This document shows positions 42,144 through 50,517 of a stretch of 64,000 nt of DNA, piece after piece. The position numbers were made by a program, and so were the translations under genes. The stretch is taken from the NCBI GenBank assembly GCA_030374805.1, contig JARGSG010000217.1, positions 1 to 64,000 of the forward strand, given 5' to 3'. The stretch is from Gracilaria gracilis. Lineage: Eukaryota > Rhodophyta > Florideophyceae > Gracilariales > Gracilariaceae. The notes under the pieces were generated by a model. That model had not been told where the DNA came from, searched no databases, and was given only the letters and a program-made list of their open reading frames with translations. How positions within the stretch are numbered: the stretch's first letter is position 1; each line of letters opens with the position of its first letter.

Positions 42144-42383
42144 ACCAGCGCTGGTGACCCGAGAGTAAATTTTTTGAGTGATTTTGACGACTGCGACGAA
42201 TGTGAGGTAACGGGCAGTGGCGCACGAACTGCAAACTAGCATACAACTTCAACAAATGGAGTTCAAGTGCGGCACGTGGAAATGCGATTTCCAAAAATTT
42301 CTTTTTGCCTTGCCAACTAGCGCAATCTGCGAAATTGCGAGTTGTGTTGGACTTTTATTTTCATAAATAGCCATCTAGCATAC

Positions 42384-42398
42384 TAAACTAGCATTCCG
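42384..42398 (-). repeat. right terminal inverted repeat of the giant element
   Basis: AAACTAGCATTCCGA, the exact reverse complement of 23386-23400. AAACTAGCATAC (42232) and CTAGCATAC (42373) lie just inside, matching motifs at the left end. 42144-42383 is otherwise non-coding. Confidence 0.6.
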
Positions 42399-42544
42399 AG
42401 AAAACCTAGGCTGGGATGCTCGATTCTCCTTAATGTCTTACTAAGGCGCTATTGATTCATTCAATCTACAAATCTGACCGTTAGAATCGTAGCATCGTCA
42501 GCTTTCCAGCAATGTCCGTGACTCACAATATTCAAAAACAGCGA

Positions 42545-42605
42545 TAAGGTACTCTTTTTCCTGAATGCCTTCCATATGAGGTCAAAATTCCGGTCGAATA
42601 GACAC
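42545..42605. mobile_element. orphan piggyBac terminus
   Basis: CATATGAGGTC at 42571-42581 followed by a CGAATAGACAC end (42595-42605), the same terminus as at 20690 and 48836. No transposase is attached. The pogo-like element has inserted at the TA directly after it. Confidence 0.6.
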
Positions 42606-42775
42606 TACAGGTGATCACTGTTATTAGTGTGGGCCACACTAATTCTGAATGCTCAAATTTCGAGCACCTCACAAACAATAGTGTGGCTTACACTATTTTG
42701 GAATCCACACTAATAATGGTGTGGTTTAATTAGTGTGGGCCACACGATTTACAAGTCACCTAAATACTGTCGGCT

Positions 42776-44210
42776 TCAGATCTCCAGTTGCGCAGCCTCA
42801 CCAACAACCTGCCATTCAAAATTGGTGCGATACTTGCCGATAATAGCCTGAAGCTCAGGGAATTGCTGTCGCTCTTCCCACTGACCGTTAAGGTTTGAAG
42901 CCATACCACATCGAATCAAAGGTTTCCTTGCGTGGGTCACTTCATCTTTATCCCTCTGCAAACTCACAGCACGAACTGACTTTGCCGCCAGTTTCAAGGA
43001 AAGCCGCTTTCCCGGATTTGTAAGCTTTCCAGACGCCTTAACACTATCGGACCACAAACCACGATCTAACACATTCATCTTAAAGTCATCCCACTCATTG
43101 CGCCAGTATGTTTTCAACTTTTGAATGAGAAAACTGTCTGCAGGTTGAACAAGATGGGTTGCATTGCAAAGAAAAACCTTATCTCAGTGTTGCTTACCAA
43201 AAGTGCTTCTTTCAATTGATCTGTGAGTTGGTGTGTGCTGATATTTATCATGTACAAGACACGCTTTCTATCATCCGGCAATGGGCTGAGAATTCGCTTT
43301 TCCTTCACCATTCTAGAAATACGCGCCTGTCCATCCACGTTTTCGGACCCGTCCTGTAGGCCACACCAGGGACATCGTCGGCAAGGCCACGAATGGGATA
43401 GTTCCTATCAGCATTCTTGAATATCATCATTGGTATTTCCAACCGCGCATTTGGTCCGCCACTTATGAAGACCATCATGGTCATGCCGTCGTACCCAGAA
43501 ACGATATCTATGTAGCGAACATGAGTATCTCCGATTTATGCAAGTGTTTTATGGTGATTCATATTTATGCAAAAATGAGTCTCGTCAGCGTTGAAGAAGT
43601 CTTCCTACAGCAACGATTTGTTTCGAAACTCACGACCAAGCTCTCCGAGATGATACGCGACCCCTCTTTCAATTTGTCCCTGCTTTTTTGGCGTCACCAT
43701 CAGCTTCCCAAATTGAGATCGGCAATCAATCTGTGGCCTTTCCATGAAAGCCTACAACCATCGCGGCGTAACTCAGTCTTTAATCATATTTACACTATTT
43801 GGATCAATCATATTTTGGTAGTATTCACCTTCCGGTTTGCCATTGATGAGATTTAATGTGAGGCAAAGAAGCAAACGGGCATTTAATTTCATTTCCACCT
43901 TAGGCATACGGTTGAATTCTTCGAAGAGATCCCGCCGCAAAGCAGCAACCCATGCTGTGACTTTACTTCCCCTGCCAGTTGTGGTCTTGCAATAATGCCT
44001 TTAGAGTCCATGTTTGATTTTCTTGACGTAAGCAAAACGACTCTCTTTGGACACCCTATTATAATCACTAACTAGCTGCATTATTGCTTTCCAATACCTG
44101 TTTCCTCGTTGTAGGTTGGGTTTTGCATTTCCTTTGAACAAGAGAGGAAACTGCTTCATTGCATGTGAGACTAAATGTTTTGAACCTTGTGATTTTGCGT
44201 TCTTAATCAT
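42776..44210 (-). pseudogene. decayed DDE_1 transposase of the pogo-like element
   Basis: On the minus strand are scattered pieces of a DDE_1 transposase: an N-terminal block (44210-44001, KAIMQLVSDYNRVSKE), the first catalytic block NADETHFCIN near 43590, a DGMTMMVF strand, and the last block with an ATHLVQPADS motif followed by KLKTYWRNEWDDF near 43100. Stops and shifts lie near 43540, 43310 and 43150. The order and spacing are those of pogo/jerky-type transposases, so it cannot move itself. Confidence 0.7.
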
Positions 44211-44943
44211 CCGATTTGTGATGCAGGTGCTTTGGGTTGTTGTTGAAACATTTTGTACTAGTCTTGTTCTTTTATCTGGCTGCGAGTGTCTACCTGTTGG
44301 GCAGAAGACTCTGCAGTAGGTGTTTCGTGATCCGGAGGGCTTTGTTGATTCGTAATGGGGAGCTCTACTGAGTCTTTGTTTGGGTGCGCGTGCGAGGATG
44401 CGCTCAGTATGGGGGACGCGAGGAGGGACATCTTGTTGGCTTCTGAGTCAACAGTGCTGAAAGTCTCGATTGAGCTTGGGTAAAAGTTAAGAAAGAAAGG
44501 AGAGAGCAACTCCGTTTTTACCCAGCCAAATGGTGCCTAAACAGTTTGAAAGGCCTCATATATGATCTGTTACCCACACTATTAGCGTGAGCCGATCGAA
44601 AGTCGACACATACAGTGACCGAAAATTCAAACGCACCACTGCGTCAGAAACAAATAGCTCGACATTCAGAGCCTCTTTCGCGCTAGAATTGCATCAGTAT
44701 AAAGACCTCTGTGTAGGAAATAAGACAGTGAAAGCAGATTATAATAACAACGCACATTCTTGACTTGACGTCATTAACATCTGTCAACCCGCCAAAACAG
44801 AACGCGAAATACAAACGCTCACAAACTGTTACGTCTTCATTGGCGCCAAAACTATTTCTACTTAAACGCACCCAAACCACTCTGTAAATCAGAAATGTAC
44901 TGCCCATCACGTGCTGCGTGCACTCATCTGCACTCTTGCTAAC

Positions 44944-45951
44944 ATGATGCCCAAAAAAGGACACTTGAACGATGTTGAGAAAGGTCAGATATTAGCACTC
45001 AATCATTCACTTATTCCTATCCGTGACATTGCCGAGCAGTTGGATCGTGCCTCATCTACTGTATCACGCTTTCTGAAGCGCCACAAGTCCAACAAGATTG
45101 CAAAACGCACCACCAATGCCCAAAAGATTGGAGCCCGTAGCAAAACGCTGCTACTTAGACTGGCTTCCACAGGAAACTATAGTGCATCAGAACTCCGAAA
45201 CCGTCTCCAACCTACCATTTCTGTTCGCCGCGTTCAACAAATCCTCAGCCAAGCACCTAATTTAAAGTATCGTCGCTACACAAAAAGTCCAAGGTGGAGT
45301 GCAAAACATAAAACTGACCGCCTCACTTGGGCACGCCGTCATGTCACCAAAAGTGACCCGTTTTGGATTCGAGTGATTTTTTCTGATGAAAAGAAGTTCA
45401 ACTTAGATGGCCCGGATGAGTTTGCTAAGTATTGGCATGATTTGCGTCGAGAGCCCCGACGGTTTTCAACCCGCCAACATGGTGGTGGCTCGGTGATGGT
45501 ATGGGGTGCTATATCTTTTTATGGAGTGTCTAACATTATGTTTTTGGATGGCAAGCAGAATTCGGAGAAGTACTGCAAGACATTGCAGGATGGTTTGCTT
45601 CCTCTTGTGGTTGATAATTTTGGAGAGAGTCATTCTTTTGTTTTCCAGCAGGACAACGCACCTATTCATACGTCACATATGACGCGTAGTTGGCTTTCTT
45701 CGCATCAGGTACCTACGTTACCGTGGCCGGCAAGGTCTCCGGATCTGAATATCATTGAAAACGTGTGGGGTTATCTGGTTAGGAAGGTTTATATTGGTCA
45801 TAAGACCTATAAAAACGTGGAGGGCTTAAAAGACGGTATAATTGACGCGTGGAAGTCTATTTCGGAGGAATACTTGCTGAAACTCTACAATAGTATTAAG
45901 AGACGTTGTTTAGCTGTCATTGGCAGCAAGGGAGGTTCTACGAAGTACTAG
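44944..45951 (+). CDS. Tc1 transposase, DD34E, open reading frame
   Basis: A 335-codon transposase. The N-terminus has two helix-turn-helix regions (IRDIAEQLDRASSTVSRFLKR and SVRRVQQILS). The catalytic D lies in FSDEKKFN, the second in QQDNAPIHTS and the E in SPDLNIIENVWG, 34 residues after the second D. GGGSVMVWGAISF and the KGGSTKY end are typical of Tc1. The start at 44944 (MMPKKGHL) fits the family better than the upstream ATG at 44911. The stop codon TAG at 45949-45951 uses the TA where the piggyBac inserted and the next G; before insertion the sequence read TA then G as well, so the frame is unharmed. This copy looks coding-competent but its own 3' end is now 2.9 kb away. Confidence 0.9.
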   Translation: MMPKKGHLNDVEKGQILALNHSLIPIRDIAEQLDRASSTVSRFLKRHKSNKIAKRTTNAQKIGARSKTLLLRLASTGNYSASELRNRLQPTISVRRVQQILSQAPNLKYRRYTKSPRWSAKHKTDRLTWARRHVTKSDPFWIRVIFSDEKKFNLDGPDEFAKYWHDLRREPRRFSTRQHGGGSVMVWGAISFYGVSNIMFLDGKQNSEKYCKTLQDGLLPLVVDNFGESHSFVFQQDNAPIHTSHMTRSWLSSHQVPTLPWPARSPDLNIIENVWGYLVRKVYIGHKTYKNVEGLKDGIIDAWKSISEEYLLKLYNSIKRRCLAVIGSKGGSTKY

Positions 45952-48836
45952 TGTCTATTCGACATTGACCTCATATGAGGTCAAATGACATCATATGAGG
46001 TCAAATGACATCATATGAGGTCAATATTGATTGTCTTGTAACTTTGTATAAAAGTCCCAAAAAATTTCAAAACTTTGTTTGTCAACCGACCTGGTTCTTC
46101 CCTTCGAAGGCCAAGCAGAAGTAAATTACAACTCCGTCCACTTCCCCGTAGACTGTTTACTTTTTCTGTCACGTCACCAAGATCTCTCCAATATGCCGCC
46201 GTCAACAGATCTGCGCCGTGTTGTTGGAACAACTGTACACAGCCGTGCTCGACTTGTCACCTCCGATTCAGCTTGTAAACGTTACTTCGGATCACTTTGG
46301 AAATCTAAAACCGTCAGTGGAACCGTGAAAAATGTGGAAGCTAAGCCAGTGAATGGTCGCAATATGACTTTTATCACTATTAAGTTTAGTTTACCCAATC
46401 GTGAGAAAGAGTGTACTCTACCGTTATGTAGTGTAAAGCTTGGCAGTGGTGTCAACGAAAACACTGCAGCGGTTTCAGCTGTCACAGAGGCATTACCAAG
46501 CGATAATGCGGATCAAACTGCTGAGGATAGTGAAATCCTTCCAACTCAGCAAATTTTGCAGTCTGATGAAATCGAATCTTCAGGTGCAGTCACCCAATCG
46601 GTGTCGGCTCATGAGAGACAGTGGAACACGGAGAAAATCTGTACGCCGTTGAATGGCTCAATGCAATTGCATCAATGGAAGATTATTGGTCCAGCCGGAG
46701 ATTTTATCTGTTCCCGTCATGTGCCGCAAGGTATGGAAGCTATTGACTACTTTATGTGGATGTTTCCAACTGGATATCTGCACTCGATTGTGGAGAAGAC
46801 TAATGCAAGGCTTAGAGGTCGTTTAGCAGCTGAAACTTCTGGTGGAGAGCTTTTGAAGTTCTTCGGCGTAATGATTCTCATTACGCGATTAGAATTCTCA
46901 GATCGAAGAGAGTTATGGAGCCCGAAGCATTTTTCAAGTTATCTCCCTGCCCCTTCAATCGGTAGGGCGATGTCACGAAATAGATTTGAGATGCTGAAAC
47001 GTTGTATCTCTCAGTGGAACGCACAATCGTGACGTTCAAGGTATGGCGCGGTGGAGCCTGGTAAATGGTTTTGTACAAGCAATTAACCAACACCGATTAT
47101 CATTTGTCACACCATCTCATGCTCTATGTGTTGACAAAAGCATGTCACGGTGGTACGGATTGGGAGGTGACTGGATCGATGTAGGCCTTCCTCACTATAC
47201 AGCCTTGGATCGCAAACCCGAAAATGGATTGGAAATGAAGACGGTTTGCTGTGGAAGAAGTGGCATTATGTTGAAAATTGAGCTCAATATGGGATCTCAA
47301 ATGCCTGCTTTAGAGTTTTATTCAGGTCATGGACATGGCACTGCAGTTCTATTACGGCTGGTGCAGCCATGGTTTGGATCCGAGCGACAAGTGTGTGCAG
47401 ATTCATTCTTTGCCAGTGTGCACACGGCAAATTCTCTTCTACAAAATGGACTGAGATTTACTGGAGTTATAAAAACTGCAACTCGAGGCTATCCGATGAA
47501 GCACCTTTCTGAAATCACTCTATCGAACAGAGGTGAATTTGTGTCTATGGTATCAAAGGGAACTACCATTAATACCGATTTAGTGGCAGTCATGTGGGTG
47601 GATAGAGAACGAAGGTACTTTATATCAATTTTTGGAACAGTTAATCCTGGTACTGCTATATCGAGGGAAAGATGGAGAAGGGAAGGCAACATTTCCAAAA
47701 AGATTGAACTCAAGGTTTCTATTCCTGAAGTATGTGAGGAATACTATAAAACATGTTCAATTATCGATAGACATAATCGATCCCGTCAAGATGATTTGAA
47801 GCTTGAGAAGAAAATCGAGGTAAGAGAGTGGTCTTTTCGTGTCAATTGCTCTCTACTGGCTATCTGTATCGTGGATGCTTGGAATCTTTATAAAAAATCT
47901 AATGGTGGCCGCCAATTGAAGAGCCCACACAATTTTTATTGTGAATTAGCTGACGAACTGATCGAAAACACTTGGGATCAAACAGGTCTTATTGAAAGAA
48001 ATAAGAAAAAAGTTGAACCGACTGATGCGCACCCAAAACCTGCTGGAACTGGTATTCATTTGATGCAAACAGGAAAAAAGAAGAAACCAAATGACGGAAG
48101 CATATCAAAAGCTCTGTAACAAGGTCGCTGCAACTCATGTGGAGGAAATAAGAAGTCTAAGTTTATATGTTCTGACTGCCATTAAAGGAAGAACAAAGAA
48201 GTTTATTTATGCCACACTGGTACCGGTAGAGATTGTTTTGCTCTCCATTTAGACAGTTGTCACGGTGTTACGCTTTCGTTCACGCACTATATTGTACACA
48301 AGGTTGTCAACCTTCGTTTTGAGTACTAAAATGAGCATTTCTTTCATAAAGAAAAAGATAATTTAATTACCAATAGCGCTCTACTACTTCAATCTGCGTT
48401 ATTAAACTTGCTAGATAGAATTTAACTTAAGTCGAAACAACCCTTTTAGCAAATGTCACTTTATTCTGTCTGCTGTTCAAGTAGGAGTGTGTACACGTTC
48501 TAAAGTTAAAGTTAAATTAACATCTAAAAGTAGTCGAGCTCCAAATAGAGTTTTAGAGTTTTAATAAACTCAAGCGAGGTTTAAACTCGGTCTTTTATAG
48601 CTCTAAAACGGTTTGAAACCGCTGAGCTACAGTTACGAGTGCTCTGGAAGTTTGTATTGCTACTTAAACTACAGCTCGGTTGGCTTTAAAGGCGCTTTTC
48701 AAATTTTAAATTGGAAAATGCCTTCTGGCATTCTGGAAATGCAATGTTTTGATTTTTTTTGGACGGCCGACCGGGCTGACCTCATATGAGGTCAAGCTGG
48801 CCTCATATGAGGTCAAAACTCCGGTAGAATAGACAC
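45951..48836. mobile_element. piggyBac element with both ends
   Basis: Ends GTGTCTATTCKA at 45951 and, inverted, at 48836. Just inside are GACCTCATATGAGGTC palindromes: three at the left (45966-46022, two of them variants) and two at the right (48778-48815), probably transposase-binding sites. The flanks are TA on both sides (45949-45950 and 48837-48838), not the TTAA usual for piggyBac. Inserted in the Tc1 element, so it is the youngest of the three. Confidence 0.8.
46193..48119 (+). pseudogene. piggyBac transposase, one frame change
   Basis: ATG at 46193 (MPPSTDLRRVVG). The first frame runs to 47032 with the conserved GVMILITRLEFSDRRELW and SYLPAPSIGRAMSRNRFEMLKR block. A second frame from 47043 continues with the DDE_Tnp_1_7 core: LCVDKSMSRWYGLGGDW (the residue after the catalytic D is K here, E in the copy at 19.5 kb), LEMKTVCCGRSGIM, then the FFASVHTANSLLQNGLRFTG and MWVDRERRYFIS blocks, and a basic C-terminus to 48119. 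The single frame change lies near 47015-47045. Intact cysteine-rich C-terminal finger not obvious: CNSCGG-type residues follow the stop at 48130 in the same or another frame. Confidence 0.8.
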
Positions 48837-49156
48837 TAGCATTGCACGGCAATTTGTTAAAGAAGTTTTTGTGAGCGTTTATATTTTGCTCCCTACAAGC
48901 GGGGGATCAATTGTATTTGGTTAATTGTGGGCCATTGACACCTGATGGCAAACTAGGCGTGCGTTTACTACAGTTCTATTATAAAGAGGTTTGCGGTCAG
49001 TCCCGTATAGTCAGGTTGGCGCGCGCAAACAGGAGTTACGCTCTGCTTTCGTGTGGGTGCATTTCTATTTTCGCTGACTGTATATTAGTGTGGGCCACAC
49101 TAAATAGTGTTTCTACACTATTTTTGAACCCACACTAATAACAGTGGTCACCTGTA

Positions 49157-49506
49157 ATGGGCGTGTGCGCAGGTGTGTTTTGGACAAAAACACACGAAAG
49201 CCGAGCAAGCGGTGCGCCAAAAATGAAGGAAAAAGGCCACGACCAACAGGGGAAATTGATACGTGTCCACGTAGGCCGTGCATCCACGTCAGGGGAAGCG
49301 AGCGGAGGGAGGCCACATGAATGCTTCTGCAAATAGATCAGCTCGCGCGCGCATGCTTCGTGGTGCCACCTGGAGATACAACATGCATCTCTCGCGCCGA
49401 TCCACTCGCTCACCGCCGCGTACAAATCCACACCCCCACCGCTCCGAACGCACCACCTGCCCGCGTCGTTCCGCGCCTGCTTTGCACAGCGAACAGAAGC
49501 CCGCAG
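49157..49506. promoter_or_regulatory. upstream region of the molybdopterin synthase genes
   Basis: About 350 bases, GC-rich from 49260, with no supported gene. Should contain the promoter of the MoaD-MoaE transcript; no specific element recognised. Confidence 0.35.
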
Positions 49507-49777
49507 ATGACTGACGTCGAATCCATCTCCGTCCCCGTACATCTTCTTCGCAAAGGCGCGCGAATTGGCGTCTCAAGCGTCCATTGCGATCCAGCTTCCG
49601 TCCGGAACGCTGCCATACGCCGCGCTCAACAAGACGATTCTTCCCCGTTTCCCACAGCTGGAGCCTATCATTCCGCACCTAATTCTCGCCGTCAACCACA
49701 CGTACGTCACCGATTCGTCAAAGCCGCTTCAAAACGGAGACGAACTCGCACTCATTCCTCCGATAAGCGGTGGCTGA
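49507..49777 (+). CDS. MOCS2A: molybdopterin synthase small subunit (MoaD/MOCS2A)
   Basis: MoaD carries the sulfur as a C-terminal thiocarboxylate used to make molybdopterin. The frame reads YIFFAKARELASQ, a hydrophobic core, LAVNHTYVTDSSKPLQNGDE and ends in LALIPPISGG, the diagnostic double-glycine end, at the stop 49775-49777. The natural start ATG at 49507 is one base out of frame; the shift falls at the CCCC run 49533-49536, and the total length of ~89 residues would be normal. I think this is a sequence error or recent indel. The next gene starts 7 bases after the stop. Confidence 0.75.
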
Positions 49778-49784
49778 TCGCAAC

Positions 49785-50313
49785 ATGGCTGAACAACAAG
49801 ATACTGTGCTGCTCACCGAGGAGCCACTCAGCGTGGAATCTGCCATGAGCTCAGTGTCTCGAGATTGTGCAGGCGCTGTTTCTTTGTTTGTGGGTACCAC
49901 CAGGGATAATTTTGATGGAAAGACCGTATTGCGCTTGGAGTATGAAGCGTATAATCCCATGGCCATCAAGGAGATGAAAGCCTTGTGTACTACAGCACGA
50001 GCTACGTGGGCGCAGATCACCGCCATCGCTGTCATGCATCGCTTGGGTGTAGTCCCAGTGCGCGAGGCCTCCGTCATCATTGCAGTTTCATCTCCGCATC
50101 GAAAGGATGCAATTGGTACGTGCTTATTAGCCAATTAGCTTTATATCATCCCCCATCAAAAATGCTTACCAGAAGCAATGTTTCGTTTTTGAATTACTTG
50201 CAGAGGCTTGTCACTCGCTTATTGACGAGCTGAAAGCCCGTGTTCCGATATGGAAGAAAGAGATTTACGAGAACGGTTCAGAATGGAAAGAGAACAAGGA
50301 ATTCAAAGTATAA
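49785..50313 (+). CDS. MOCS2B: molybdopterin synthase large subunit (MoaE/MOCS2B), two exons
   Basis: Exons 49785-50115 and 50204-50313 give 146 residues. The intron (50116-50203, 88 bp) begins GTACGT and ends TTGCAG, and joins DAI to [11 protein letters not shown], restoring the family sequence. Family marks: [13 protein letters not shown] near residue 30, [32 protein letters not shown], and the end RVPIWKKE with the catalytic lysine. MoaE with two MoaD converts precursor Z (cPMP) to molybdopterin in the cytosol. The ATG is seven bases after the MoaD stop, so both must come from one mRNA or from very closely spaced starts. Confidence 0.85.
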
Positions 50314-50517
50314 CATAAGCACAATAGCATTTTTATCAACAAAGCAGCAACGGGATATTATTAGATACACGGGTACGCATGTTCACCAACTTGTTCGTAA
50401 AACAACAAACGCATCAATCAAACCATTGCCAAGGGTACAATTCTTTTCAAGCTTGCATGGTTCTTCAAGAGACAAAACACAGCCGATATCTCGACCGACT
50501 TGTGAACCACTGCCAGC

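Larger units (their letters stand above)
23386..42398. mobile_element. candidate ~19 kb giant DNA transposon/replicon with epigenetic cargo
   Basis: Bounds are set by a perfect inverted 15-mer, TCGGAATGCTAGTTT at 23386-23400 and its reverse complement at 42384-42398, plus repeated CTAGTTT/CTAGCATAC motifs just inside both ends. Inside, the + strand is C-rich on the left arm and G-rich on the right arm regardless of gene direction, and the sign changes across a hairpin-rich centre. Gene content: Plavaka/KDZ-like transposase, low-complexity and coiled-coil proteins, DNA methyltransferase-SET, ParB-like protein, dioxygenase-like protein, ketopantoate-reductase-like protein and a glycine-rich coiled-coil protein. 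Most coding regions are broken, about ten breaks in all, so this copy looks dead. No target duplication was found, so the borders are provisional. Confidence 0.55.
44613..49080. mobile_element. Tc1 element, split by a piggyBac insertion
   Basis: The left end CAGTGACCGAAAATTCAAA at 44613 and the right end (reading inward CAGTCAGCGAAAATAGAAAT) at 49080 are a matching imperfect inverted pair. Both are flanked by TA (44611-44612, 49081-49082). Own DNA is 44613-45950 plus 48837-49080. It is inserted in the pogo-like element. Confidence 0.8.
42608..49154. mobile_element. pogo-like DNA transposon hosting two nested transposons
   Basis: Terminal inverted repeats start CAGGTGAYCACTGTTATTAG: 42608 onward on the + strand and 49154 backward on the - strand, one difference in 24. 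Both ends are flanked by TA (42606-42607 and 49155-49156), the Tc1/mariner/pogo target. Inside both ends are AGTGTGGGCCACACT-type palindromes. A Tc1 element splits it, so its own DNA is 42608-44612 plus 49083-49154. Confidence 0.8.
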
